Source: Geojedonia litorea | GTDB taxonomy: Bacteria; Bacteroidota; Bacteroidia; Flavobacteriales; Flavobacteriaceae | Assembly (NCBI RefSeq): GCF_042654525.1 | Contig: NZ_JBHSGP010000012.1 | Location: 1-64,000 of the forward strand | Length of the DNA: 64,000 bases | Reading direction: 5' to 3' | Part shown: piece after piece, positions 51,614 through 60,065 of the stretch | Layout: each line of letters begins with the position of its first letter | How positions within the stretch are numbered: position 1 is the first letter of the stretch | The notes under the pieces: model-generated | The model's input: the letters and a program-made list of their open reading frames with translations, nothing else | Database searches by the model: none | Told to the model about the DNA's origin: nothing | Translations under genes and position numbers: made by a program

Positions 51614-52843
51614 TCACATTTTGTCTTTAGGGTAGCATATATAATATTTGGTAACCGATTTAGAAAGCGCTTTAAGATTGAGTTGGTCTGAAGCTTTTAC
51701 AATATCTCCAACTTTGCCCGACTTATATAAAACACTGATTTTTTGAGCGTTTTGTTGATAAGCTTGATTTGCTATTTCGCCAGTAAATACAAAATATTGC
51801 GCTTCCTCATTTGTTATGCAATAGCGATCCATCAACTTACTAATCTGAACTTCTAATAATTCAGGTTTTATTGCTTTGCTTTTTATCTTGATTTTAAGTA
51901 AATCTCTATTGATTATCATGTCACATAAATTACTTAGCACAAAATCATTGTGGAATTGCCAAATTTTCATGGCCGATATCACATCATAATCATCAAGTTT
52001 TGTAAAGGTATCTAGGGTGTGTTTATCAAAATCATTAAGTGTAATCTCATTATTCAAAAAATAAAGCAACGGCTCACTTGCATTGAGTTGAAGACCATTA
52101 TTAATAAGTTCTTTTGCACGTTGCAGGACCCTAATTAATAGTTGTTCTGCAACAAGTCCTGTTTTGTGTAAATAGACTTGCCAATACATAAATCGTCTAG
52201 CTACTAAAAATTTTTCGACACTATATATTCCCTTTTCCTCTATCACCAAATTATCATTGACAACGTTGAGCATGGTAATTAATCGTTCGCTATTTACGTT
52301 GCCTTCGGCGACACCCGTATAAAAGCTATCGCGTTTTAGGTAGTCGGCTCTGTCCATATCCAATTGCCCCGAGATAAGTTGGCACAGGAAGTTTCTATGG
52401 TAGTTTCCTTTGAAGATTTCAATGGCAAGCGTTAAACTTCCGTTAAATTCTTTATTTAATTCCTCCATTAAAAGTAACGAAATGGCTTCGTGTGACACAC
52501 CATTTACGATGCTGTGCTCCATGGCATGAGAGAATGGTCCATGACCAATATCATGCAATAAAATAGTCGCAAATAGAGCGCTTTCTTCAGCTTCAGAAAT
52601 AGTAACTCCTTTAAAACGAAGCACATTGACCGCTTTTTGCATTAAATGCATACATCCAATGGCATGATGAAAACGCGTGTGATGCGCACCAGGATAAACC
52701 AAATAGGACATTCCCATTTGCGTAATTCGGCGTAACCGTTGAAAGTATTTATGCTCAATTAAATCAAAAATTAACGTATTTGGAATGGTAATAAATCCGT
52801 AAATTGGGTCGTTAAATATTTTGAGTTTATTTTTTGTGCGCAA
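51614..52843 (-). CDS. HD domain phosphohydrolase
   Basis: The protein of about 409 residues resembles dGTPase-like HD hydrolases: KIFNDPIYGFITIPN, YFQRLRRITQMGMSYLVYPGAHHTRFHHAIGCMHL, the HD pair in LLHDIGHGPFSHAMEH and DMDRADYLKRDSFYTGV. The metal-binding His and Asp residues are intact, so hydrolysis of a nucleotide is likely; the substrate is unknown. TTG 52843 is preferred, because the upstream TTG at 52870 is part of a -7 element; no suitable ATG exists. It is divergent from porX. Confidence 0.88.
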   Translation of the reverse strand: MRTKNKLKIFNDPIYGFITIPNTLIFDLIEHKYFQRLRRITQMGMSYLVYPGAHHTRFHHAIGCMHLMQKAVNVLRFKGVTISEAEESALFATILLHDIGHGPFSHAMEHSIVNGVSHEAISLLLMEELNKEFNGSLTLAIEIFKGNYHRNFLCQLISGQLDMDRADYLKRDSFYTGVAEGNVNSERLITMLNVVNDNLVIEEKGIYSVEKFLVARRFMYWQVYLHKTGLVAEQLLIRVLQRAKELINNGLQLNASEPLLYFLNNEITLNDFDKHTLDTFTKLDDYDVISAMKIWQFHNDFVLSNLCDMIINRDLLKIKIKSKAIKPELLEVQISKLMDRYCITNEEAQYFVFTGEIANQAYQQNAQKISVLYKSGKVGDIVKASDQLNLKALSKSVTKYYICYPKDKM

Positions 52844-52867
52844 ACTTGAAATTTTAATAATTATAAA

Positions 52868-52875
52868 CAAATATA
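52868..52875 (-). promoter_or_regulatory. Putative -7 element of the HD gene
   Basis: On the minus strand this reads TATATTTG, a full TAnnTTTG match ending 24 bases before TTG 52843. It lies one base from the divergent porX ATG (52877), so its upstream promoter part would fall inside porX. Confidence 0.4.
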
Positions 52876-52876
52876 C

Positions 52877-54430
52877 ATGAACAATATAAATATTCTTTGG
52901 GTTGATGACGAAATTGATTTACTTAAACCACATATCCTTTTCCTTGAACAAAAACAGTACAAAGTAACCACCTGCCAAAGTGGAACTGAAGCAATTGAAA
53001 TTATAGATGACACCAATTTTGACATAGTGTTTCTAGATGAAAATATGCCAGGTTTAACTGGGCTAGAAACACTTAATGAAATTAAAGAGCGGCGCGCCAA
53101 TCTTCCGGTGGTAATGATTACCAAAAGTGAGGAGGAATATATAATGGAAGAAGCCATTGGAAACAAAATTGCTGATTACCTTATAAAACCAGTCAATCCA
53201 AATCAAATATTATTAAGTCTAAAAAAGAATTTAGATCACTCGCGTTTAATTTCTGAAAAAACTACTTCAAATTACCAACAGGAGTTTAGAAAAATAGCTA
53301 TGGACATGGCTATGGTAAATAGCTATGAAGAATGGGCAGAACTCTATCAAAGACTGATCTATTGGGAATTACAGCTCGAAGACATTGAAGATGTAGGTAT
53401 GACCGAAATTTTAGAGTCTCAAAAAACAGAAGCCAACTTGCAATTTGGGAAATTTATCGACAAAGTTTACCCAACTTGGTTTGAGCATAATGCTGATGCC
53501 CCAACAATGTCTCACACACTATTTAAAGATAAGGTTGTGCCACAATTGAGTGACAAGCAACCAACGCTATTAATTATCATTGATAATTTAAGATATGATC
53601 AATGGAAGGCTTTTGAACCCATTGTAAGTAATTATTACAAAAAATCGTCCGAAATACCATTCTACAGCATACTACCTACGGCAACACAATATGCGAGAAA
53701 TGCTATTTTTTCTGGATTGATGCCTCTTGAAATGGAAAAACTTCATCCAAAATTATGGAAAAATGATATTGATGACGGAGGAAAGAATTTATATGAAGCC
53801 GAATTTTTAGAGGCGCAATTACGCCGTCTAGGTTTATCTCACTTAAAGCACGAATATCACAAAATCACCAATTTAAGGTCGGGCAAAAAATTAGTCGAAA
53901 ATTTCAAAACGCTTAAAGACAATGACTTGTCTGTAATAGTCTATAATTTTGTGGATATGCTTTCGCACTCCAAAACGGAAATGGAGGTTGTAAAAGAATT
54001 AGCCTCAAATGATAAGGCCTATCGCTCACTTACATTAAGTTGGTTTAAAAATTCGCCTTTGTTGGAAATGATACAACAGGCGCAACAACTAGGCTTTAAA
54101 CTAATATTAACTACAGACCACGGTACAATTAATGTCAAAAACCCATCTAAAGTTATTGGTGATAGAGATACCAGTTTAAATTTAAGATATAAAACTGGAA
54201 GAAGCCTCACCTATGAAGATAAGGATGTTTTAGCAGCAAAGGACCCTAAAGCTCTTCATTTACCAACCTTAACCATGAGCAGTTCTTTTATATTTGCCAA
54301 AAGTGATGTTTTTTTAGCCTATCCCAATAACTACAATCACTATGTGAGTTATTACAGAAACACGTATCAACATGGAGGCGTTTCTCTTGAAGAAATGATA
54401 ATTCCTTTCGTAGTGATGAACCCAAAATAA
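52877..54430 (+). CDS. porX: T9SS response regulator PorX (receiver plus PglZ domain)
   Basis: The 517-residue protein has a receiver domain (residues 1-120: ILWVDDEIDLLKPHI, phosphoacceptor Asp54 in VFLDENMPG, MITKSEEE, Lys in YLIKPVNP), a helical linker (about 125-210) and a PglZ/alkaline-phosphatase-like domain with LLIIIDNLRYDQWKAF, TATQYARNAIFSG and LTTDHGTINVKNPSKVIGDRDTSLNLRY. This is the PorX architecture; PorX acts with the PorY kinase and sigma factor SigP in Porphyromonas to control T9SS genes. It pairs in this window with the T9SS cargo and PorP/SprF genes at the left end. Confidence 0.95.
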   Translation: MNNINILWVDDEIDLLKPHILFLEQKQYKVTTCQSGTEAIEIIDDTNFDIVFLDENMPGLTGLETLNEIKERRANLPVVMITKSEEEYIMEEAIGNKIADYLIKPVNPNQILLSLKKNLDHSRLISEKTTSNYQQEFRKIAMDMAMVNSYEEWAELYQRLIYWELQLEDIEDVGMTEILESQKTEANLQFGKFIDKVYPTWFEHNADAPTMSHTLFKDKVVPQLSDKQPTLLIIIDNLRYDQWKAFEPIVSNYYKKSSEIPFYSILPTATQYARNAIFSGLMPLEMEKLHPKLWKNDIDDGGKNLYEAEFLEAQLRRLGLSHLKHEYHKITNLRSGKKLVENFKTLKDNDLSVIVYNFVDMLSHSKTEMEVVKELASNDKAYRSLTLSWFKNSPLLEMIQQAQQLGFKLILTTDHGTINVKNPSKVIGDRDTSLNLRYKTGRSLTYEDKDVLAAKDPKALHLPTLTMSSSFIFAKSDVFLAYPNNYNHYVSYYRNTYQHGGVSLEEMIIPFVVMNPK

Positions 54431-54438
54431 CTCCATGT

Positions 54439-54472
54439 AATGCATAAATATCCGACGAAATGCATTTTTTTC
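54439..54472 (+). terminator. Weak terminator after porX
   Basis: AATGCAT (54439-54445) and ATGCATT (54460-54466) form a 7-bp stem with a 14-base loop, followed by TTTTT. The long loop makes it a modest candidate. Confidence 0.45.
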
Positions 54473-54526
54473 TAGTTTTTTTGAATAATTATGCTTATAC
54501 TTGTGCCATAGTTTAATAAGTTAACC

Positions 54527-54979
54527 GTGAAAAGAGCGTTTACCATATCTGAAATCGATAGTGTTGCAAGAGACCTTATACCGCATTTTGAGACAAAGGT
54601 CATTGCTTTCAAAGCCGAAATGGGTGTAGGGAAAACTACACTAATTAAAGCTTTAGCAAAAGCATTGGGTAGTGAAGATGTCGTAACAAGTCCTACCTTT
54701 TCTATTGTTAATGAATATCACATGCAAGGTGACAAGATATTTCACTTTGATTTTTATAGACTTAAAAATGAAGAAGAAGCATTAAATTTAGGTATCGAAG
54801 ACTATTTTCAGTCCAATCACTGGATTTTTATGGAATGGTTTGAGAATATACCCAATTTATTACCCGAAAACCTTGATTTAGTGACCCTAAATCTTGAAAA
54901 AAACGAGTTTAGAACCCTCAAATTGAATAATAACTTAACAATAACACAAAAAAATGCTATGGAACAGCAAAATTTTTAA
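54527..54979 (+). CDS. tsaE: tRNA threonylcarbamoyladenosine biosynthesis ATPase
   Basis: This 150-residue P-loop protein has the Walker A motif AEMGVGKTTLIKALAKALG at about residues 30-48, VTSPTFSIVNEYHMQGDKIFHFDFYRL, and GIEDYFQSNHWIFMEWFEN, all hallmarks of TsaE. It drives the TsaB-TsaD complex that installs t6A37 in ANN-decoding tRNAs. Translation starts at GTG 54527. It precedes a small peptide gene and alanine dehydrogenase. Confidence 0.95.
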   Translation: MKRAFTISEIDSVARDLIPHFETKVIAFKAEMGVGKTTLIKALAKALGSEDVVTSPTFSIVNEYHMQGDKIFHFDFYRLKNEEEALNLGIEDYFQSNHWIFMEWFENIPNLLPENLDLVTLNLEKNEFRTLKLNNNLTITQKNAMEQQNF

Positions 54980-55019
54980 TTAAATTTTGGCAACTTGCCA
55001 TTAGAGTAACTCTGCATAG

Positions 55020-55034
55020 TACGGAAAAACCGTA
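55020..55034 (+). promoter_or_regulatory. Perfect palindrome TACGG-AAAAA-CCGTA
   Basis: Two 5-bp arms around an A5 spacer, 66 bases upstream of the -7 element of the small peptide gene. Length and symmetry fit a dimeric regulator's operator. I see no second copy in this window. Confidence 0.5.
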
Positions 55035-55099
55035 ATGATTAAGAGGATTATACGATTAATTTTAACATTTGGTTAACTGCGTTTGAAGCGACCTGCCTT

Positions 55100-55107
55100 T
55101 AAATTTG
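55100..55107 (+). promoter_or_regulatory. Putative -7 element of the small exported peptide gene
   Basis: TAAATTTG is a full TAnnTTTG match, 30 bases upstream of ATG 55138. TTTG at 55082-55085 is 14 bases upstream, shorter than the usual spacing. Confidence 0.5.
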
Positions 55108-55137
55108 TAGTAATTAATTAATTAAATCCCTTAAATT

Positions 55138-55284
55138 ATGAAAGCTAAAAAATTAGTACTTGCGATTGCAATCTTTGGTGGTATGTTGTTTACAGTTCAA
55201 GCAACTAACATTATAGATTTAAATGGACAATCAACAACACAAATGGACAAAACCAGGATTAAAGTTCCTAGCGGAGAACAGTAA
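55138..55284 (+). CDS. Small exported peptide of unknown function (48 aa)
   Basis: The frame encodes 48 residues: a basic start (MKAKK), a hydrophobic core LVLAIAIFGGMLFTV, a likely signal peptidase site after QA, then a short polar tail ending QMDKTRIKVPSGEQ. After cleavage about 25 residues would remain. From memory, flavobacteria have many such short proteins with a DK-x-K/R-IK-x-P tail, but no function is known to me. It has its own -7 element and a palindrome upstream. Its last 62 bases overlap the next gene in another frame. It could be a secreted signalling peptide; that is only a guess. Confidence 0.7.
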   Translation: MKAKKLVLAIAIFGGMLFTVQATNIIDLNGQSTTQMDKTRIKVPSGEQ

Positions 55285-55768
55285 TCGTTCTTTGATTATA
55301 GGGAGTATTATAGCTACATTAATAGCTTTAACTCCTTATTATTTTACTTTATATGAAAGTGTTCCAGACACAAAAGTTTGGGACACTTTTTTATTTACCT
55401 ATGAAAGCGGGTATTATGAAAGCGCTTTTATCCTTGCCTGGACCTTAACTAATAAACTTGTACCACTATTTTTATTGTTTATATGGTTCTTTACATGCCG
55501 CCATTGGTGGTTTCACACTTTGTTAGTTCCAATTGCATTATATGTTTATCAAATAATTGGAGTTCTTAACGATGATTTGAAATTTTTTGACACCAATCAA
55601 TTCTTATACCTTTTGCCTGTTATGGCAATTGTTATTCCTTCAATCTATCTAATTAGAGCAAGAATGTTTAATAAAATAAATGATGCAGATAAGACCATGC
55701 AAGAATTGGAGGACGAATTTAGAATTGGCTCTAAAGGACTATTTGGTAAGTTAAGAGATTACTTTTAA
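55223..55768 (+). CDS. Unknown four-helix membrane protein (181 aa)
   Basis: The 181-residue protein has four hydrophobic segments (about residues 25-45, 67-87, 92-112, 127-148) and a charged, cytoplasmic-looking C-terminus (NKINDADKTMQELEDEFRIGSKGLFGKLRDYF). I do not recognise a named domain. The only ATG is 55223, inside the preceding peptide gene (62-base overlap), which suggests translational coupling. It is followed 59 bases later by alanine dehydrogenase. With the exported peptide it could form a small two-gene unit. Confidence 0.7.
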   Translation: MDNQQHKWTKPGLKFLAENSNRSLIIGSIIATLIALTPYYFTLYESVPDTKVWDTFLFTYESGYYESAFILAWTLTNKLVPLFLLFIWFFTCRHWWFHTLLVPIALYVYQIIGVLNDDLKFFDTNQFLYLLPVMAIVIPSIYLIRARMFNKINDADKTMQELEDEFRIGSKGLFGKLRDYF

Positions 55769-55827
55769 TGGAGTTTTATAAAAATTAAAAAAATAGTTGT
55801 AATTTGAAATTTATATTTACAACTTAA

Positions 55828-57027
55828 ATGAGCAAGTCGTTATCGCCGTTTAGTAAGGCACAATTACTTCCACAGGAAGAAACTCTGGAAATTTTAAGAA
55901 AAAAAGGAGAACTATTTATTGGTATACCCAAAGAAACATTTTTTCAAGAAAAACGAGTGTGCTTAACCCCAGATGCCGTATCGGCCTTATCTTCAAACGG
56001 TCATAGAGTATTACTTGAATCCGGAGCTGGAGAAGGAGCCAACTTTAAAGACAAGGCTTACAGTGAAGCTGGTGCAGAAATTACAAAAGATACAGCAAAA
56101 GTTTACTCCTGCCCTATAATACTTAAAGTAGAGCCACCTTCAATAGAAGAAATCAAACTCATTAACCCGCAAACCTTATTAATTTCAGCGTTACAAATAA
56201 AAACACAAAGCAAATCCTATTTTGAAGCTTTGGCTTCAAAACGCATTACAGCACTTGCATTTGAGTTTATAAAGGATGAAGATGGTGCCTACCCCGCGGT
56301 AAGATCATTAAGCGAAATTGCTGGAACGGCATCAGTTCTTATTGCGTCAGAATTATTGTCCAATGTAAATGGTGGCAATGGATTGTTATTTGGTAATATA
56401 AATGGTGTTCCACCTACCGAGGTTGTCATTATAGGTGCCGGAACTGTTGGCGAATTCGCTGCGCGATCTGCTTTGGGCTTGGGAGCTAATGTGAAAATAT
56501 TTGATAGTTCAATTACAAAACTTAGATGTGTTCAAACTAATTTAGGGAGAACCGTATACACGTCAACCATACAGCCAAAAAACCTAATTAAGGCTTTAAA
56601 ACGCTGTGATGTTGCTATTGGTGCGGTAAGAGGATCTAATCGCGCGCCTATTATAGTTACTGAAGATATGGTTAAGTGTATGAAGAATGGCGCTGTTATT
56701 ATTGACGTTAGCATTGACATGGGTGGATGTTTTGAAACTAGTGAAATCACCAATCATGATCATCCAACTTTTGAAGTCAACGGTGTAACACATTATTGCG
56801 TGCCAAATATTCCAGCACGTTACTCACGTTCGGCTTCAGTTTCTATAAGTAATATTTTCACCCCTTATTTATTAAAAATCGCAGAAGACGGTGGAATTGA
56901 AAATGCTATCCGTTTTGACCGTGGTTTAAAAAATGGGTTGTATTTTTACCACGGCGTTTTAACTAACAAATCTGTTGCAGATTGGTTCGACTTAAAACAT
57001 ACCGATCTTAATTTACTTGTTTTTTAA
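55828..57027 (+). CDS. ald: Alanine dehydrogenase (AlaDH/PNT family)
   Basis: The 399-residue protein has the AlaDH/PNT N-terminal domain (GIPKETFFQEKRVCLTPDAVSALSSNGHRVLLESGAGEGANF, catalytic Lys in ILKVEPPS) and NAD domain (VVIIGAGTVGEFAARSALGLGANVKIFD, AIGAVRGSNRAPIIVTEDMV, DVSIDMGGCFETS, PNIPARYSRSASVSISN). It interconverts alanine and pyruvate/ammonia with NAD. The N-terminal extension of about 28 residues before the first beta strand is, as far as I recall, normal for the Bacteroidota type. Confidence 0.92.
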   Translation: MSKSLSPFSKAQLLPQEETLEILRKKGELFIGIPKETFFQEKRVCLTPDAVSALSSNGHRVLLESGAGEGANFKDKAYSEAGAEITKDTAKVYSCPIILKVEPPSIEEIKLINPQTLLISALQIKTQSKSYFEALASKRITALAFEFIKDEDGAYPAVRSLSEIAGTASVLIASELLSNVNGGNGLLFGNINGVPPTEVVIIGAGTVGEFAARSALGLGANVKIFDSSITKLRCVQTNLGRTVYTSTIQPKNLIKALKRCDVAIGAVRGSNRAPIIVTEDMVKCMKNGAVIIDVSIDMGGCFETSEITNHDHPTFEVNGVTHYCVPNIPARYSRSASVSISNIFTPYLLKIAEDGGIENAIRFDRGLKNGLYFYHGVLTNKSVADWFDLKHTDLNLLVF

Positions 57028-57054
57028 CACCAAAACATCAAACTTTATTTACCG

Positions 57055-57426
57055 ATGAAATTAATTCAACGTGTAGGCTATTATTTGGGAGGATTTTCCA
57101 TAGGATTGATTATTCTGGCCTTTTTTTTAAGCGGAAAAAAGACATCCTGCGATTATGGGCCCAACGCCCGAACCATCAAAAACATCTCCATTAAAAAGAA
57201 ACACTATTCTGAAGAAGCTTTAGCATTTATGGCTTTGCATTCAATTGATTCCTCAATTGTATCAGATTTAATTAAAACAGGAGATGTCAACTTCTCTGAA
57301 AGTGATACAAAAAGCAAACCTTGCAGTTTATATAGTATTGATACTTATTTAGATAAAAATGCTATTACGCTAAAAGTTAAAAATTGTGATTCCATAGCCA
57401 TAATTTCTGAATTAAAACTCAATTAA
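57055..57426 (+). CDS. DUF4258-like membrane-anchored protein
   Basis: The 123-residue protein begins MKLIQRVGYYLGGFSIGLIILAFFLSGKK, a single membrane anchor, followed by a small soluble domain with three cysteines (CDYGPNARTIKNI, KPCSLY, KNCDSI). By recall it matches the DUF4258 proteins that follow ald in flavobacteria. Function is unknown. It lies 27 bases after ald, so one operon is likely. Confidence 0.7.
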   Translation: MKLIQRVGYYLGGFSIGLIILAFFLSGKKTSCDYGPNARTIKNISIKKKHYSEEALAFMALHSIDSSIVSDLIKTGDVNFSESDTKSKPCSLYSIDTYLDKNAITLKVKNCDSIAIISELKLN

Positions 57427-57445
57427 TAAGCTTTTCAAATCCTCA

Positions 57446-58582
57446 ATGCAAAACAATGACAACAAAAAAATCTGGTTATCGCCTCCACATATGAGTGGAC
57501 ACGAAAGAGCGTTTATTAATCAGGCTTTTGAATCGAATTGGATTGCTCCATATGGAGAACATATTGATGGTTTTGAACTTGAATTGACAACCTATCTAAA
57601 CCCTAATTATTTTGTAACGACATTAAATTCAGGGACTTCAGCTATTCATTTGGCGCTCTTGCTTTTAGGGGTTACTAATGGGGACGAAGTTCTGTGCCAA
57701 ACTAATACCTTTATAGCTTCAGTTAACCCTGTTACATATTGTGGAGCGACACCCATATTTGTTGATAGTGAACCTGATAGCTGGAATATCTGCCCAAAAC
57801 AATTAGAAATTGCTATTTCAGATCGCATAAAACTTGGCAAAGCCCCAAAAGCAATTATTGCCGTTCATTTATATGGCATGCCCTACAATGTTGATGAAAT
57901 AAACAAGATTGCTGAAACTTATAAAATTCCAGTGATTGAAGATAGTGCTGAAGCACTAGGCAGCAGCTATAAAACTAAAAAATGCGGCACATTAGGAACA
58001 CTTTCTACCTTGTCATTCAATGGTAATAAAATCATAACCACTTCTGCAGGAGGTGCTCTTATAACAAAAGATATTCAACTAAAGCAAAAAGCAGTATTGT
58101 TGGCTAATCAAGCTAGAGAACATTCAACTGAATACCTACATAACCAAATTGGTTATAATTATAGAATGTCTAACGTGTTGGCAGGAATTGGTCGTGGGCA
58201 ACTTCAAGTTATTCAAAAGCGTGTAGAAGCTCGTCGAGCCATTTATAACATATATAAGGAGGAATTAGGTTCTATTGAAGAAATTGAATTTCAAAATGAA
58301 GCTGAAAGCTCATACTCAAATAGGTGGTTAACATGTGTCTTACTTCCAAAAGTATCTGATAAAGAAGGGTTAAGGCTTTTATTAGAACAACATAATATTG
58401 AATCGAAACCATTATGGAAACCTATGCATCAGCAACCCGTTTTTAAAAACTTAAAAAGTTATATTAATGGAGTTTCCGATAAGCTTTTTAGTAGAGGACT
58501 TTGCCTTCCAAGTGGATCAAACTTAACCCAAGAGGAACAATTTCGTGTCATCTCGGTCATAAAGAACTATTTTAGCAGTTAA
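57446..58582 (+). CDS. DegT/DnrJ/EryC1/StrS family sugar aminotransferase (PglE-like)
   Basis: This 378-residue PLP enzyme starts IWLSPPHMSGHERAFINQAFESNWIAPYGEHIDGFE, has TTLNSGTSAIHLALLLLGVTNGDEVLCQTNTFIASVNPVTYCGATPIFVD, VIEDSAEALGSSY, the PLP lysine in LSFNGNKIITTSAGGAL and GYNYRMSNVLAGIGRGQL. It is closest in feel to aminotransferases making UDP-4-amino-4,6-dideoxy-GlcNAc (bacillosamine route). The next gene encodes the matching 4,6-dehydratase type, so together they could make an amino-dideoxy sugar nucleotide. No glycosyltransferases are nearby. Confidence 0.88.
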   Translation: MQNNDNKKIWLSPPHMSGHERAFINQAFESNWIAPYGEHIDGFELELTTYLNPNYFVTTLNSGTSAIHLALLLLGVTNGDEVLCQTNTFIASVNPVTYCGATPIFVDSEPDSWNICPKQLEIAISDRIKLGKAPKAIIAVHLYGMPYNVDEINKIAETYKIPVIEDSAEALGSSYKTKKCGTLGTLSTLSFNGNKIITTSAGGALITKDIQLKQKAVLLANQAREHSTEYLHNQIGYNYRMSNVLAGIGRGQLQVIQKRVEARRAIYNIYKEELGSIEEIEFQNEAESSYSNRWLTCVLLPKVSDKEGLRLLLEQHNIESKPLWKPMHQQPVFKNLKSYINGVSDKLFSRGLCLPSGSNLTQEEQFRVISVIKNYFSS

Positions 58583-58619
58583 TGAAATCAGCCGTGGAAT
58601 TCTTTATAAAAGTAATGCT

Positions 58620-60065
58620 ATGAATCCAAATAAATCTAATGCACTCATATTAGGGTTTAGAGGCTTAAATGATGAGGCTTTTGATATCCTATATCAAAGC
58701 TTTAATATTATAGGCATTATTACTGATGGTGACGAATCCATTTCAACTAAAAATGATTTTAAACAATTTGAGTTTAAAGATATAACTCAACAAGTTTTAG
58801 AATTTCACAAAATCACACAAGTAATTATTGAATTGCAATCGATTGACCCTTATAAACTATTAGAGCAAGTCATCTATTTTTATAATTTAGGTCTTGAAAT
58901 CAAATCACTTACTATTAAATCAACACATGAATCCAATTCACACAATACTTTTACAGTTAATAATTTAAAATTTACAGATTTAATTAATGAAGAGGTTGCC
59001 CCCTCCTATAGCGAAACGCTTTTAAACCATATGAAAGACCAAACGCTATTAATCACTGGAGCAGCAGGTTCAATCGGCAGTGAACTGGCAAGAATGTTGT
59101 TAAACTTTAATTTTAAGACTCTTGTACTATTAGACAATGCGGAATCTGCATTATATGAACTACAGCAAGAGTTAATTACTCGTAGCGTATTAAATGTTAT
59201 TTATACGATTGGGGATGTAAGGAGCTACAACAGCATGGATTCGATTTTCAAATTATATAAGCCAACATTAGTTTTTCATGCTGCAGCTTATAAACATGTG
59301 CCATTAATGGAAGCGCATCCCGCCGAAGCCATTCAGACAAATATTTTAGGCACAAAACATATCGCTAATCTTGCTAAAAAACATCATGTAGAGCAATTTG
59401 TCTTAATCTCATCAGACAAAGCTGTAAATCCAACAAACGTAATGGGTGCTACCAAGCGGGCTGGAGAACTCTATATTGAATACTTAAACTCAATCTCTGA
59501 CACACAATTTAAAACTGCTCGATTTGGAAATGTATTAGCATCAAATGGGTCCGTAATTCCATTGTTTCATAAACAGATAGAAAAAGGTGGCCCAATTACC
59601 GTGACAGATAAAGCGATTGAGCGATATTTTATATCCTTAAAAAAAGCCTGTGAATTGATACTTGAATGCACCGTTTTAAAAGATGAAGCGTCCATTTATG
59701 TATTTGAAATGGGTAAGCCTGTTCGTATTTATGATTTAGCTAAACTAATGATAGGCCTTAACAAAGCACATAATCAATCCGATATCAAAATAAGAATCAC
59801 AGGTTCAAGACCTGGAGAAAAAATACAGGAAGAATTAGTTTCAAGTGAAGAAAATTCAAGTCCAACAGAACACAAATTTATTAAGGCTATTCAAGCATCA
59901 GCTCAAAACATTAGTGACTTTGAAACTAAAATATCTAAACTTTGTTCAAAAACTCACGAATTTTCAAATTTAGAACTCGTTGAGGGTATTAAAGCAATTG
60001 TCACTAATTTTACTCCTAACAATCCTATCTACAGTGAAATTGAACCAAAATCAAAACAATCCTAA
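58620..60065 (+). CDS. Soluble CapD/FlaA1-type nucleotide sugar 4,6-dehydratase (lacks transmembrane part)
   Basis: The 481-residue protein has a first Rossmann-like domain (about residues 8-130) and the catalytic SDR domain with LLITGAAGSIGSELARMLL, YKHVPLMEAHPAEAIQTN, SDKAVNPTNVMGATKRAGELY, RFGNVLASNGSVIPLF and GSRPGEKIQEELVS, as in PglF/WbpM. The four N-terminal membrane helices of long CapD proteins are missing, so it should be cytoplasmic. Its stop overlaps that of the convergent proline dehydrogenase gene. Confidence 0.88.
   Translation: MNPNKSNALILGFRGLNDEAFDILYQSFNIIGIITDGDESISTKNDFKQFEFKDITQQVLEFHKITQVIIELQSIDPYKLLEQVIYFYNLGLEIKSLTIKSTHESNSHNTFTVNNLKFTDLINEEVAPSYSETLLNHMKDQTLLITGAAGSIGSELARMLLNFNFKTLVLLDNAESALYELQQELITRSVLNVIYTIGDVRSYNSMDSIFKLYKPTLVFHAAAYKHVPLMEAHPAEAIQTNILGTKHIANLAKKHHVEQFVLISSDKAVNPTNVMGATKRAGELYIEYLNSISDTQFKTARFGNVLASNGSVIPLFHKQIEKGGPITVTDKAIERYFISLKKACELILECTVLKDEASIYVFEMGKPVRIYDLAKLMIGLNKAHNQSDIKIRITGSRPGEKIQEELVSSEENSSPTEHKFIKAIQASAQNISDFETKISKLCSKTHEFSNLELVEGIKAIVTNFTPNNPIYSEIEPKSKQS

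Noticed and set aside
55138..55300. A frameshift joining the small peptide frame to the membrane protein frame
   Set aside because: The small ORF has a complete signal peptide and its own stop, and the larger ORF has its own ATG and a sensible N-terminus; fusing them would place a signal peptide before a further hydrophilic start.
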